Assembly (NCBI RefSeq): GCF_026914265.1
Contig: NC_069135.1
Location: 17,910,406 to 17,974,405 of the forward strand
Source of the DNA: Mya arenaria
Lineage: Eukaryota; Mollusca; Bivalvia; Myida; Myidae
DNA: 64,000 bases
Direction: 5' to 3'
Part shown: positions 1 to 13,539 of the stretch, piece after piece
Numbering within the stretch: position 1 is the first letter of the stretch
Layout of the letters: each line of letters starts with the position of its first letter
Program-made: the position numbers and the translations under genes
The notes under the pieces: generated by a model
Told to the model about the DNA's origin: nothing
What the model saw: only the letters and a program-made list of their open reading frames with translations
The model's database searches: none

Positions 1-522
1 TCATTGCATATTTTTTCTGCTACAATGTTATAGCGTTTTCATATGTATCATTTAGATTCATTGTTTTCACATTATTACTTCACTCATGATTCAGTGCTTA
101 TCTCATTTTATGTAAATTTCTTTTTGTTCAATTGTAAATAATGACAAATGCTGCTCAAACGAGTTTGATAATGGATATACTCTTCCTGTTATCCATGTTA
201 TTTGATAATTGTCAGCTGCGTCATCTTCCATGAATTGCATTACTTTCACTTTGCCTCAGATTTAATAGTATGTGTGGTGGTTTTATGTTGTTGCTATTAG
301 AACAGGGGTTATTTTGATAAGCCAAATATCCAGTACATTATCATTTCGCCAAAGTAGTTCATTATAGATTCATATAATACTACAGACTGTTTAATTGTAA
401 TGGTAAACAATATTTCAATTCTTTTAAAAGAAATCCATTCTTTGATATAGCCTTCATATTACACCATTGTTTCCCAGAGCTTTACCTTGCATTTTTGTCA
501 TTCAAGCATGGTTGAAATACAT
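1..522. other. AT-rich non-coding sequence
   Basis: No open frame, splice-bounded exon or recognisable repeat was found here. It reads as AT-rich intergenic or intronic DNA. Confidence 0.5.
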
Positions 523-870
523 TTTAAGGGACTAGACACCAGATGATACCATTGCAAGATGAAAAATAACTGTCCAAAACGTATGTAATTCATATCTTAT
601 TGTACATTTTAACTGAGTTTTTGGACCGAGTAAATTCCATTTATTTAAAAAAAAGCTTCTGAGTGTGAAATGTAAAAATCACAGGACCCCTACATGCTAT
701 TCTTTAGTGTATACACATAGCTGAGACAGGGATAGAAATATTTATTTTTTCATTTACAATATTGCATTTTTTTACCTCACACTAGCCCTAATTCATAAGT
801 TCAGTCTGTTTAAAGGAAAAATTGAACTTGCTGATTTTGGTACTTTTGGTTCACCCCCAATTGATCTAAT
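523..870 (+). repeat. dispersed repeat, class unknown
   Basis: The block opens with TTAAGGGACTAGACACCAGA, a motif I associate from memory with abundant dispersed repeats in bivalve DNA. It continues through a stretch with short poly-A and poly-T runs to about 870. It has no coding capacity. The family assignment rests on recognition, and no second copy was found in this window. Confidence 0.4.
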
Positions 871-2280
871 AAACCCTGGTATAATATTGATAATTATGGA
901 GAAATAAAGACATACTTTATAATTAATATTAATTGGACTCAACTACAGACCTATTCAGATTATGAAATAAAATACTGCATAATAACTTTTATTAAATCAT
1001 AGACCAACTATAAAAAACGCACAAAAGAGAATGTTTCCTTTTTATATATCTTGTTCTTCTTTTCTGAAATTGAACTGCTGGTGTTAAGGCATTGGTCTAA
1101 GACAGGTGTTGTTGACTGTTGATATGTAAATTTAACCAGCTACGATAACAACATCATATGCATACACCACTGTCAGCATTTTAACTGCTGCAGCTAAAGA
1201 AGAACCTCCAATAGCTATACTCTTATATTAGCTGCCATTTATAAATCATATTCAACATTATATTGTTTTAATCTATTTTGGATTACATTTTTCCTTTGAA
1301 ATTCATTAAAAACATTTACAACCTATCAATAAAATTTATATCTGTATGCACTTAAGTGTTCATGTTTTGTGGTTTCCTTCTTACCAAAGCCAAAATAGTT
1401 GTTGTCATAGCCTATTAGTTGTTACCCAATTTTTCAACATTGCCGTGCTTAAGCTAGGCCTAAAAAACAGAAGGCAGTGACCTGCTTCCATTTCCCAACT
1501 CGTTGTTGTATTACTATTCCCCACTGTGCCCTTTTGTTAGACAGAGCTTCGATCGATAATTATGAATTATATTTGATATTCAAAATGTCAATTCAAAAAA
1601 AGTTTAAAAATAATACAGACACATAATTGTGATACTTATTTGAGATAAAAGCAACCCTTACCATTTGTATTGGTATTGGGAGTAGTTACAACACATGCAC
1701 AATATCTTTTGAACATTGACCCTTGCAAATGCCCCATTAGCGCTCTTTCAATGCTCATCACAAGATCACAGTCTGACCTTGCACCCTGCCCTTTTTTCCT
1801 GAATTCCCACTTGAGAAACTTTCTTCTATAAAACAATACCAGACTAGGAGTGATGTACTGTCTGATTCAATCTCCTCTTTCCACACATATGACATTCATA
1901 CAACCAGTTGTAACTCTCCTGCTGCCAGCTTTAAGCAGTACCGTCCCTCAGCACTTTCAGTGCTTTGATTATGACTAGGCGGAATCTGACATGTGATAAT
2001 AGGAGAGCATTTCTCCTGGGAAAATCTTTTAACAGGAAAAAAAAGCGTCAAGCTATGATTTATTCTTTGCGTGAGGCAAGCGTATCACGTCAGCAATTGT
2101 CATCGGATGTTGAACTCCATCTCAATTTATGTGCAAAACACGTATCCAATACAAATGTTTCTTTTGGCGCCAGAAAGAGGGCAATTCCCTAGTTGAAAGA
2201 CCATTATCGAATCCAACTTCAAATTCAGGAATCGCTGCTGCACACGTTGACTGTATTTTATGTTTAACTGAATTCATGGA
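871..2280. other. non-coding sequence without a supported gene
   Basis: Only short open frames with no recognisable domain occur here. A small motif near 1947-1970 (CAGCACTTTCAGTGCTTTGA) recurs near 30878-30900, so it probably belongs to a dispersed repeat. Confidence 0.4.
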
Positions 2281-2410
2281 TAATGTTGATGGCATTCGCT
2301 TCATGTAATTATGTACAGGGATAACACTGATCCAGTCGCTCCATGTTGATATGTACCCTGATAACGTTGATGTCTTTCGATCCATGTGATTATGTACATG
2401 GAGAATTTAT
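2281..2410 (+). repeat. short tandem repeat, about 41 bp x 3
   Basis: Three degenerate units of about 41 bp follow each other. Each has the pattern TAAxxxTGAT, then a TTCGxTCCATG-like middle, then ATTATGTACA. The units start near 2281, 2322 and 2362. It is a decayed minisatellite with no coding meaning. Confidence 0.5.
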
Positions 2411-5400
2411 GTTATTCGATCAATGGACCACATAAACATTTCCAGTGGGTATTAATTTTCAAACTGTAATAATATATCATTTTTATATTCTTCAAGTATA
2501 GAGAACAATAAACGACTATAAGTTTATGGAATTTGTGGTTGTCGGTTACCATCATTTTACAATACATATTCAGGTAAAGGTGATGCAAGATATAAAAAAT
2601 AGAATTGTTCGCTTCATGCTTTTTCAACGCAAGAGGGCACGCTTGCAAATTTTCCTAACGCGCTTAATGAAATAGGCTCGCGTGCACTCCTGCGATAAAT
2701 CCTTAATTAAAATTCAGCCAATTCCTTGCATTCTTCCTCTGTGTGACATTGAACAAGGACTTGTATGTAGATGAAGAATGCTTATCACACGCCACCCGAA
2801 TGGCCGTGTTGTGATTTGTTTTGTTGTGACATTTTACATCCTTACATTCTAAAGTTTTAAGTCATATAATTTGGGATTCATATCTGTGATTTCATTCCAC
2901 AGGCCCCGTTTAATCGAAAATCACTTATAACAGGATCCATAGATTTTTGGTAAAATAGAATAAGTTTTGCAATTGAAAGCGTTTCGAGACCCCGAAGGGT
3001 ATTCGTTTTGCCTCTTATTCAGACTACGATTTATGATTATTTTGTTTTTTTCCCCATAAATTTGTTACTGTAACTATGAAATAAACTGTATAATTTATAT
3101 AACAAAAGTCGTATTCAAAAATTGTATCGTATGGTAGTGTAATCGTCCGATGTACATGTACCAGCACAATAAATATTGAGCAATCGATATGTTGAGATCC
3201 CTTATTTTAAGTGCATATAATTGGAATGATATGTGGAATATTGTTAAATAGTTTATGTGTGGCGCTAACTAGTAAATAATGACAGATAATCTATGTGTTT
3301 AAATCAGTTCGAAATCAATTATTTACTCTACGAAGTGTATTTATAAAAAGAAGGTGCATAAATTACCACATTAGCACTAACTTGAATATATTGAGCTTCT
3401 TTGTCATGTAATCATATCACATTTCAACCAAATGGTGAAATGTTGCTAATTTCTACCGATATCCTTTACCAATGCCCATATATCCGTGAGAAATTATAGC
3501 GGATATTCGTGTTTAATCCTAGACATGATTACTTCTGGTAATCGCCGTATCATTTCTGATATTGAATATGAACTCATTTAAATATGCTGCCACGTCTTAT
3601 TAGATTCTTTATATATTTAAACAATTTCACACGTCCGAAAATAATTGAGAATTATGCATGTTTGTGCATTTGCAAAATGTTTAATCATGTCATCTGCAAT
3701 CAAAAGTTTCCTCATTTATACTTATTGATTATGTAATTGATATTTTCACATACTTCGTGTATATGCAAGTATATTTTAGTTTTTGTTTGCATATGCGACA
3801 AACGCAAACACAAATTGATACGGGAGACCAATTATATGAAATAGTAACCACCTAAACTGTACCAATTAACTGTATCTACATATCAACTTGGTCCATTATG
3901 CTTGTTGCTGCAATTCCGGACGTATCCCTTTGGGAATTTAACATGGCAGGATGCAAATTAAGGCGTCAAGGTGTCTGTATTATTTGCTTAAGGCCTGCAC
4001 TTTGATCAGTTATTGTATTGGCATAATGGAAATGTTTGTGGTGTAAGGAGATATTTCAAAGTATATGAACATTATACATTGTGTAACTGACTGTATTTAT
4101 AGTATAACTATGCTTAAATTGTAAAAAAATGCTTAAAGTCACTTATCAATTAAATTAAAATTAATATAGAATAAAAACATAAAAATATAGATCAAAAAGT
4201 ATTTATCTAGTTTCAGATGTACAGATTTATCATCGAATAATTTAAATGTACTTCTACAAGAATCTAGTCACATACGAGTATAGTCCTGATAACTATGATA
4301 TGATGTATTTGTTATTATGTTGATTGGTGTTTTTGCAAATTTGATAAGAGGTTCTTTTTGTACATCAAAAACTGTTTGTGACGTTTGCTGATAGTTAATT
4401 GCGATAATTGTCAAAGACATGTAAATTAAGTATTGTAGAAAACCGCTGTAATTGGTTGAGTTATTCAAATTTGATCTATATTTTAAATGAAACTGGACGT
4501 AAATGACTTATCTTGCAATCTTCGAATGTTCCTGGTTATGGCATTACCCATTCATACATGAAGGAACACGTCGCTTTGGAAATATTAAATCTGTGTGCGA
4601 GATGAGCACGTTGTTGATGTATATCGACAATCCTAACAGTTGTGATCTTAAGTAATGAATACGGAGATAAAATGTATGCATTAGCTATGTATTTATTTCC
4701 TGGAAAATGGAGAGCATTATACCATGTTACATCTATTTCGGATGTTTTGAGTTTATAGATTACAGTATATTTCGGCTCTCTGCTTAGTTTCATCAATGGC
4801 AAAGTATCATATAATATTTCTTTCGCTCAGATAAGAAAGAAAATACGATGTTTAACAGATTTTTGCGAAGACCACTTTATTGAAATCGTCTTAAAATAGT
4901 TTTAGTTAAATGCCTTCTATAGTGCTTAAGACGGTCTGGGAATGCCAAATATTTAAATATTTCAAAATTTCATGTTTTCGAAGTAAAACATTCATCCTTC
5001 GCAATATGGTTTAGGGTATTCAAATGTTTTTATTTATTGGAAATCTTATAAAATCGTTTTGCATAAAGTTTGCTTTAGTCTGTTCTTCGCTTTAAGATGT
5101 TGCAAAGGACAAACGTATTATGCTTCCTTATTATTGAACATCAAAACAAAACATTTTTTATTCATTTTATCTATTGGTCATTCGAACGACTTTTGCACTG
5201 TGGAAGGCCCTTAAGCCAAACAAAATACAATCAAGTACTGTAACACGGTTGTTCTCAGAAGTGGTTTTATCTTTTATCGATCATTCTGAAGACGTTTTCT
5301 GTCGATCGACTTCTGATTAATCATCAATATTTTTCACGCCTGATATACAAAAGTCATTTGTGAAGGATATAAGCATTAGGAAAATAAATGACCAAATTTG

Positions 5401-6569
5401 AACGTACAATGAGGCATCCACAAAACATAATTGTGTTTAAGATACGTTATTGCTTCAAACCCATACATGACATGGTATGTGTTATTATAAAAAAATGATA
5501 ATTATGTTCACAATAACATCTATTGAAAACAGTGCTACGTAAAATCAAATCAAGTCGCACTCATATTTCAACAGTTTAAATCTTGTATGAAAAGAGGTTA
5601 GTTGACTGTATAACACGATTTGCCAACGGAAAATGAAATTTGCCTTCTAAGAAAGGGATGAAATATCTGGTGGATATTTGTAAAGTTTAAGTTTGGTGTG
5701 ATTGATGCTTTTAAAAAGCAAGAATGTCAATAGACACATGCCATTTGTGTCTTTACTATAAAGCTGTATTTCGTAATTGTTTTTATTTGGTAGAGTAAAA
5801 TAGTAAGAGTGAAAATGAACAGAAACAAAAGTGTCGTCAGTATTAGACAAACTACGTCATTAGGCCATTTCAAACTGCATGACCTTTCCTAAGACAATAT
5901 CAGCTTAGAAATTACATACATATAGCTATTTGGTTACGTATTATTTGAAACGATTCCTCTCAACTGTGATTTAAAACAATTTGGTGTTTGTCTGTGAGTG
6001 CACGTGATATGATTAAAATGTTTGTCTATATATACTTATTCTCATTAATTTGAGAAATGAAATTCAATTATTTTAAATGCAATCAGTCACTATTTGTACG
6101 ATTGCATTATTGTAAATATGTGTTATTTGAATGATTTTTTTGTGAATTTCTTCTTATTTTTTATTCTAATCTGTACGTTTGTTTTCCCATGCAGAAGGCT
6201 ACAGTACAACATTTCGTCTTATGGTCATTGCACTTATACCGGCATACAGCCTACTGTTTTCAGGGTTGTTATCACTTTGGATGACTGTGTCCAGTTCATC
6301 AAGCAGTGGTCATGGCATTCCCCAACTTTGTAGCTGAACACGAGGTTTTCCATTGGTAACAATACATTCAGCAGTCCTTTAAGCCATTGATGAGTTTCTT
6401 AAAGTACATGTACCGCGATTTGTACTAGAAGGTATGGTAACTTAACATATGCCGTATGACCATTAATATATCATTAAACATACTTTCATAGGCATAATGC
6501 CCTATTTATTGCATATATATTGATATTTAACAAAACGGTTAGAACAACATTTTTGGTTCCATCTTATTA
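2411..6569. other. long gene-free AT-rich stretch
   Basis: All open frames are under 90 codons, unrelated to each other and without domains. A segment around 5165-5235 resembles 16360-16415 (both contain a GAAGGxCCTTAA core), which points to an unclassified dispersed repeat. Nothing else is recognisable. Confidence 0.4.
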
Positions 6570-7120
6570 TCTCAGTGATAAAAAAAGTGCGTTGTCATGT
6601 CTGGTACTATGTCAGATACGGTTTCAATATCTGCCGAAGTTCCGCAAGGTTCGGTCCTTGGACCCTTACTTTTTCTTGTGTTCATAAATAATATCGTTCG
6701 TGAAATAAATTCATCCATATGTCTTTCTGCAGATGACACTACCATGTTTATCATTGTTGATGACCCCTTGTTTGTTGCTCAGCAATGATGACATGGAAAT
6801 GATCCATATGTGGGCAGAAAGGTGGCTTCTATCATTCAACCCGGCGAAAACTGTATCACTTCTCAAAAAAACAAAACAAACAAAAACAGACAGTCACATC
6901 CTATTTACTTTATGGATAATTTTCAAATAGTGGAAGTTACTTTTTATAAACTTCTGGGCGTCACACTCTCCAATAACTGACAATGGCATGATTATATTCA
7001 GTCCGTCAAAACCATCTATAAAGACATGACAAAACATGTTTTGTTGTTTTACTATCTTTTGCCGTTTCTTTTCACTGAAAACAGTATCGCCGTGTGTGTT
7101 TCTTTAGATCGACATAACAA
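6570..7120 (+). pseudogene. non-LTR retrotransposon reverse transcriptase relic
   Basis: The translation from 6597 shows the classic reverse transcriptase segment VPQGSVLGPLLFLVFINNI, followed about 12 residues later by SADDTT. That is the catalytic box usually written FADD in CR1/Jockey-like elements; the aromatic residue before ADD is lost here. After PLFVAQQ the frame stops. The downstream part (WAERWLLSFNPAKT) lies in the next frame, and a GVTLS/WHDYIQSV-like segment follows near 6955-7010 after another stop. The order matches the palm and thumb of a non-LTR RT, broken by at least one frameshift and several stops. The endonuclease and 5' part are missing. It is inactive. Confidence 0.8.
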
Positions 7121-7589
7121 CGAAAGTACATAAGGTTATGACCTAAATCCTTCGCAAAATGTTTGTAATGAAGAACTCTTTAAATAAATACCAAAAACTG
7201 TATATTACATATTTGCGCCTTTGTACCCCATTTTATAGGCGTCATAACATGTATACATTCCCTAAAAATAAAGCAAGTATTTCAGCGTATATCTACATAT
7301 GTTTTAAAAAGACAAAATGTAAAAAATAAAAAGCAATGTTTTGAAGTGAATATGTAATTAAATAAACAAACGACAGTTCATAATATTACAAAGTTATGAC
7401 GTTTTTTTTCGATACAAATAGTCTTTTTTGAACTAAGTTTGGTTTGATAGAATGAGTTTGTTTTTCACCTAAAACTATCTGTATTCGCAGGACCGGTCAT
7501 TGCAGTACCTTATAACCAAATACCGTATAATCTATGTTTCTTTAATGTACAAGTGTTAAGTCATGGTGCTAACTGTCTTATACATCAAA

Positions 7590-7990
7590 TTCAAAAGCAT
7601 TTTATTTAGATCTGCAACTCGAAGTAAGGGTAGATAAACTGAATATCAATCTTTATGATAAACGTGATGCTTTTAATTTCAAAATAATTAATAACCTTCT
7701 TTAGATGGTGATGTTCCTAGTTCACCATCTAAAGAAGGGTGCTTTCATTGCACAGTTGATAAGATTCGCTAGCATATGAACAGATGTCAAAACATTCAGC
7801 TCTCGCAGTAAACTAATGACCATTACATTATTTAGTTTCCTCGAGGTAATGCATGTTTTGATAAGATTCACCTTTTACATTTCTACTTTATTCAGGAGTG
7901 TTGGGATAAGAGTGAGGTTGTGCACGCAAACTGGTTTAAACCCCCAGTAAATTTACATTTTACTGACTGTTTCAAGGCGGTACCCAACAA
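7590..7990 (+). pseudogene. reverse-transcriptase-associated C-terminal relic
   Basis: One frame near 7600-7690 reads LQLEVRVDKLNINLYDKRDA followed by FNFKIINN. After a stop comes a segment with FIAQLIRFAS. The YDKRDxFNFxI and QLIRFAR-like strings are familiar from C-terminal regions of reverse-transcriptase proteins in invertebrate genomes (from memory). The frame contains several stops. It may belong to the element at 6570-7120 or be a separate insertion; the sequence does not decide. Confidence 0.5.
7695..7738. repeat. perfect 17-bp inverted repeat (hairpin)
   Basis: CCTTCTTTAGATGGTGA at 7695-7711 and its exact reverse complement at 7722-7738 are separated by 10 bases. They lie inside the decayed RT-associated sequence. 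Confidence 0.85.
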
Positions 7991-8009
7991 TCCTTGATAA
8001 ACACACTTA

Positions 8010-8165
8010 GTTTTTGTATAGTATATATGCACTATCTTGTTTGTGGAATTTTGTGCTGTTGTTCCATGTTTCTTGTTTGTGAGTTGTGTTTGTTTTGGGT
8101 TATATGTTTTTTTGCGTTTATCCTGTGCAATTAAACGGGGTTTGTGTTTAAATTGTACTGGGAGG
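8010..8165 (+). repeat. putative LINE 3' tail
   Basis: This segment follows the RT relics in the same orientation. It shares, with substitutions, a TTTGTGAGTT ... GCGTTTA(T/C)CC ... CATTAAAC(C/G)GGG order with 51540-51668 and, inverted, with 9580-9700. The simplest reading is the 3' untranslated end of the non-LTR family, present elsewhere as 5'-truncated copies. Confidence 0.5.
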
Positions 8166-8639
8166 AAGTTGGAAGTGAATGTACAGTTTATGAAAATATA
8201 AGCATTGATACTTAGAATACCATCTAGTAGGTAAAATTAAACCAATATCGAAAACGGGGAATCGGAGCTATAATACCGATAAAAGGGCCTTGGAGCTTTA
8301 AGAAAAAACATCCATATGTTCTTTGAAAAATAATAGCTCGAATTGTTAACACAAAGACCTTTATTTACATACATAGATATATTATTCTATTATTCCAACA
8401 ATAAAGACCTTTACATAGTTACAACATATAATACATGAATACACAGTTTAGATATAATCAAAACACAGAACACAATAATTAAATCAAATGCATGACGTAA
8501 ATGTCTTGGTACAAAACAGTATTAAGAATGGGAAGTTAATAACGTACCCCGATACTTCACGAAGTTATAAATTTGTTTTCACAATTTTTATAAATTTCTC
8601 ACACATGATATTTAACTTTATACTAAAGCTTTGATTATT

Positions 8640-8965
8640 AAAGATCCACCCTTACTCCCAAATAAGAATGAACACAATTAATACAAATGTTTAATATACC
8701 AAAAAGGATAAATAAATGTCGATAACAATGGTTCTTATGAAGAATACCGAGTTAAATTTGAAAAAAAGGTGCAGAAAACACGGTAGTTTTGCCGTATGAG
8801 ACGATAGTAGATCTCAGTAATGTTTTTAGCATTCACCAATCATTTAATATATTTGCGTGTTCAGCTATTAAATTCCCAATTACAATCGTGTTATCAGTTA
8901 TTAATATTTTTCAAAAATGCATTATTTAGTAAGAAGTTGAAGGTTTATCATTCAAAACCTATGTT
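8640..8965 (+). repeat. dispersed repeat copy A (pair with 35.85-36.18 kb)
   Basis: It aligns by eye over about 320 bp with 35846-36180. Shared landmarks are CTTACTCCCAAA, CACAATTAAT, CACCAATCATTTAATAT and TGCATTATTTAGTAAG. Both copies have the same orientation. There is no open frame, and terminal repeats were not identified. Confidence 0.65.
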
Positions 8966-9579
8966 TGTTATGCATGTGTATGTATTGATTTTGAATACGA
9001 GTGTCACAGGAGTATTTGGATCGAAGCTTCAGCAAACGTTGCAACCCAATGCACGGCAATTTGACGCAGCGAGATGAAAACCCGATTTGCATTGTCTTTA
9101 GGTATTTTCAGATATGTTGGTCTTTAAAGGTCTCCATTCTACATTACTTAATTAGAGAATCCAACAGAGCTCTTTGTTCGTTTTCTCATTTATAGGAAAG
9201 TGTTATCAATACTATCAAACATGGCCATAAGGCGAAATGCATTACACTTAGTCACACATGATCTTGAGATAAACATCAGAGCAAAGTTCAGAGAGAATCA
9301 CAGTTTGTTGATTAGTGAATAACATCAGACCGAAAACCACAGCGGCGAACACTTATACCCTGTCACGTATACATACAGCGGTTTACACTGTCTTTTAATA
9401 CTTCCCCAATAGATAGAATTTAACGTAAAGTGTAAGATGAACTATTGATGTTAAATGTACCGAATGCAATTTTAATTTTCAATTTAGACGTATGGATTAT
9501 AAAATAATAACTCTTACACTTTAGATTACACTCTTGTTCTTTGAAAACGAAATCGACTCTTCTAGCTTAATATTTATAC

Positions 9580-9700
9580 GAAAAGCTACAGAAACAAGTA
9601 GCTTTCAGTAGCTAAATGTTTTAACATAAACCTGGTTTAATGGCACTGGGTCAACGCCAAAGACATAGAACATAAAATCTCAAACAAGAAACATGTAAGA
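9580..9700 (-). repeat. solo LINE-tail-like repeat, inverted
   Basis: Read on the minus strand this resembles 51540-51668: TCTTTGGCGTTGACCCAGTG, then CATTAAACCAGG, ending in a GTTTCTGTAG motif. It lies about 1 kb downstream of the minus-strand receptor gene. Confidence 0.6.
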
Positions 9701-10453
9701 ACAAAGTCTAGGACAATTAGACAAATAACATACGGGTTGCCGCCTAAAGAAATTTGGGTTGACTTTAAATAAGATTAAATTGCAAACTTGTTATCACTTT
9801 GACTGGCAATGCTGCTCTGAGGTAGCTAAACCAAATACACAATATAAAAATGGCACAAATGATCAACAATTAAATTGAAAAATATAACATATTAAGTTCA
9901 AGTAATATCCGAATTCAATAACCAGATATGAACTGTGAAAATACAATTAACAGTCGAACTGAAAGACCAAAAATCGAAGAATAAAAGTAACTAAAGTTCA
10001 TTGCTGGTTATTGGCACTTTTGGAGAGTCACAGAAAATTTAGAAATGTGAATAAATGATGAAATTAACCCTAGCACATGGAAGCTATAGTCTTGCAGCGG
10101 GGTATAATTCTTCAGGGTAGTAAAATATATAACTTCCAATAGCATTACCGATGAGCCCTGGTTGACAATTCAGATTATCCTTAGCAGAATTGTCGCTGAG
10201 TACTCTGAGGAACGAATCTTTATAACCACATCATTACTGTTTTTGGTACTAATGCAATACCTGAATAATGAAATTGAAGCTAGTTTAATCATTTAGACCT
10301 TTTTTAGATTAACGCATTAACATATGATTTTGGACTTCATCTTCAATACTACGTTTAAATAAATACGAGGCAGGTCTCTTACTAAAAACATTAACATTTT
10401 TCTACAAAATCTTAAAACTGAAGTTGGCTTTGTCTTATTAACAAGAAAAAATA
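9701..10453. other. AT-rich sequence downstream of the receptor gene
   Basis: No exon or repeat was recognised. Part may be 3' flank of the minus-strand receptor gene. Confidence 0.35.
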
Positions 10454-10459
10454 TTTATT
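10454..10459 (-). promoter_or_regulatory. candidate polyadenylation signal AATAAA
   Basis: The minus strand reads AATAAA about 225 bases after the stop codon of the receptor gene. The distance suits a 3' UTR, but such hexamers are common in AT-rich DNA. Confidence 0.3.
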
Positions 10460-10682
10460 TTATCTCAATTTGTGCTTCCGTTTAGAAGACACAAACATGA
10501 TACGTGATTCAAATAAATTTGTTATAAAAGTGAATTTCATCTTTAAGTTGTTGTGTTTATTAATTTTTGCCAACTTAGCAAGCGTTTCATAATTTCTCCA
10601 ACATTTTGTTTTAATGATGTTTCCATAACAATCAACGCGTCAGTACCTCTTCAACTACTACATTTCTGACGAGCACTTACCC

Positions 10683-13063
10683 TTATATGATGGTTTTAGG
10701 TTCTGTTGGCAACTCGTGTACTACGGTCAAATATTCCCCGTTCACAGTGGAAATCTGAGAACTGTTTAAATCATCTTGCACAACATTCTCACTCAATCTT
10801 TGATAAGATATCACTGAGGCGTCAAATGTGGCATTACAAGAATAACCTTCATCAAGAGGTACCGTCATGTATATTGAAACTGGGGTTATACCTTTCGTTG
10901 TGTCACTGTTTCCTGAAAACGTATATGGGCATATATAATCTGAAAAGTTTAAATTGATATCCATGTACAATGTTGCATTGCATTGTTTGAAGTGATACAT
11001 TTTTGTGAGGGCTGAATGACACCCCTTGTATTTGGTATCACTTTAGAGAGGTTTATGTGTAGAGAAAGAATGCAATTAAGCATTTATGGTCTTGAAAACA
11101 AGCACAAGCGGTCATTTAACGAAATAAAGAGGTGAAATAAAGATCAGCACTAACTGTATCTACAATGTTATTTTATCGTGTATTAAACGAGGTATCCTAT
11201 TGACTTCAACCAACAAGGTTTGGGCTCATCAGGCATCGAAAGTTTAATATAATAGTGTAAGGAACTATCAATCTTATTTTTGAGTCGTATTTCTTCATCC
11301 AATGTATAGTTTACAGATAATGAAAAGCCTCGTTCATGTTGCAACTTAACCTTTTAAGTTGTTCTATTGTAAGGTAAAATGTTACTTTATAAACTAGCAT
11401 ATGAATATTTATGATATTTAAAAAAAACAGCGCGAATAACTAACTTAAAACTATACCAATGAATAGGTTTGTCCCTGTATTTTCAAAAATAAGAGAATTG
11501 TTAAAATGAAAGGAAGAAAAACCTTCAATAATATCTTCATACGCGTCACTATTTATTCCACCAACGACATAAACGTCCGCAGAATGTCTTGCTCTGTACA
11601 ACGAAGGAGTGTTTCTGTATTGTATTCTGTCAGAGGAGAAAATGGAGATAAGAATAGCATGGTAAGCATTTATACAGTAAAAAAGTACAAATATTATAAT
11701 GTAAAGATTTCATTATCAAAACGAAGACTACACAAGTTAAATTAAACAGAAATAATAGAGTTCATACTGTTTCCTCTTTTTCTTTATACAGTTGAAAACC
11801 AACGACGTCACAATGCCAGTTGTTAATATGACACAGGCTATGGGTACGCCAGCAACCAGTAGATAGGTTTTTACGCCCCACTTGTCACTTTGACTGACGT
11901 TTTGTACTGTAATAATGAGATGCAAAGTATTACTACCCACTAAGCCTATTATTATAACTATAATTTAACTTTCGATAGGAAAGGTTTACACTTTTATGGT
12001 TTATTTTTCACCGACCTCATATGGACTCTGTATTTTGTGTGAAATTAAATACACAAATTATTTACGCTTAATATCACATGTTTCACTATTTATATGAAAA
12101 ATCGATTATATTCTTACAAACGAAGCACATTCCCGTCTGTTGTTCACAAATATTGTGCGAACATCCTTGACATATCTGTGTACATTCTGGACCAAAAAAA
12201 CCATTGTCACACCCATGCAGACAGTATCCACTATGACGATCACAAATATTGTCGCTTCCATCACAATGAGATTGACACGAAATGTTACAATATGATCCAT
12301 AAAACGAGTTCTCGCATTTATCAAAACAAGATCCGTCTTTAACCATGCACATGCCTGTCCCGTCTACTTTTTTGCAATTTTTAGTACAGTTGGTCAAGCA
12401 ACGGTCTTTCTCAAATCCAAGTTTTGTACAGTCCTGTGATTCACAAATTCCATCTGTTTGTCTACATGAATGGCAACCCTCACCACACAGTTTGTTACAA
12501 TTGCTTGACCAATGCCCTACAACGCACCCATGCGTACAGGATCCGTTTACAGGGTCGCATTTACCGCCCATACACGAGCTTGAACATTCAGCACACAGCC
12601 AAGCTTTCTGGCGATCGGGGAACATTCCTATCCTACATTGATTACAAATTCCGTACAAATCTCTCAGACTGCCCTCTGTACCAAACGACAAACAACGTTT
12701 ACAGTTGGAATCAGCGTCTGTGCATAGCTTATCACACCGCCTTCCATAAAACCCACCCTTGCATCCAACACGACATTCTCCTACAGAGGTGCAATAATCT
12801 ATTTTACAATTAACGCTACATCTGCAGCACGTTCCATTAGCAGGATAGTATCGCAGATCTGTGCAATATGAACAAGCATAGTTAAGGCATCTTTTCTTCG
12901 AACATTCACAATTACTTTCGGGGCTGCCAATGCCGTATTTGCAAGAAATGCATGTTCCATTTTGATCCCTGTTACACAGCTCATTAACATCCACGTAAAC
13001 TTGTTTAAGACTGCTGGTAACAGTTAAAGATATTATAACTACATATACAACGTTAATCAACAT
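10683..13063 (-). CDS. EGF-repeat transmembrane receptor (MEGF10/CED-1-like), copy 1
   Basis: Four exons with GT-AG borders: complement of 12118-13063, 11768-11906, 11523-11614 and 10683-10939, giving 477 residues. Residues 1 to about 18 are a signal peptide. The rest of exon 1 is a cysteine-rich ectodomain of EGF/laminin-type repeats (CxxGFYGRRCD, CVVGHWSSNCN, CENSFYGSYCN, CDNGFFGPEC) with several N-glycosylation sites. One membrane helix spans about 331-353, followed by KKKRK. The tail carries Y387 (YEDI), Y416 (SIYMTV) and Y462 (GEYLTV). Proteins of this type act as surface scavenger or engulfment receptors, and the tyrosine motifs suggest SH2-linked signalling; both points are inferred from family. 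Exon phases equal those of the paralogue at 52.1-54.8 kb. Compared with that copy there is an extra cysteine-rich segment of about 28 residues near residue 55, and a 15-residue deletion in the stalk. No disabling lesion was seen. Confidence 0.85.
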
Positions 13064-13539
13064 ATCTTTCTTACACTCTCTGACTTTTTTAATTTTAGAA
13101 AGACGCGTTTAATTTACTTCATTCTAATTTTCCTGATTATTAACTCCATAAATTAAAGAAATGTCACGTTTGTGCACGTATCTTTGAAGTATTTTTAAAA
13201 TGTATTATACAACAATCTGCAATCATTGAGTTTTAAGGTTTGAAATTTAAAATTTATGTAAACGGTTTGACTGAATTGAGGCTGCTTTTATTAAAACAGA
13301 AACTGATGATTAATCATTATGATTATTAACTTTATTTCCGAGCATTCATCACCATTCCCTTGAATTGAACAATGTACGGACTATGGACACTTGCTTTATT
13401 GCATAGCACACGTGCAACCTCATCCTCGGTACAAACGAAACCAATACGATTATTTAGCACTAAACAATCAGACTTGTTCTTCAGCGACAAAGTATACATT
13501 TATTGAATGGCTTGTTGGTCAAAAATCTTACAAGTATAT
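13064..13539. other. 5' flank of receptor copy 1
   Basis: AT-rich sequence upstream of the minus-strand start codon. No clear TATA box or initiator can be defended, and no gene was seen. Confidence 0.35.
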
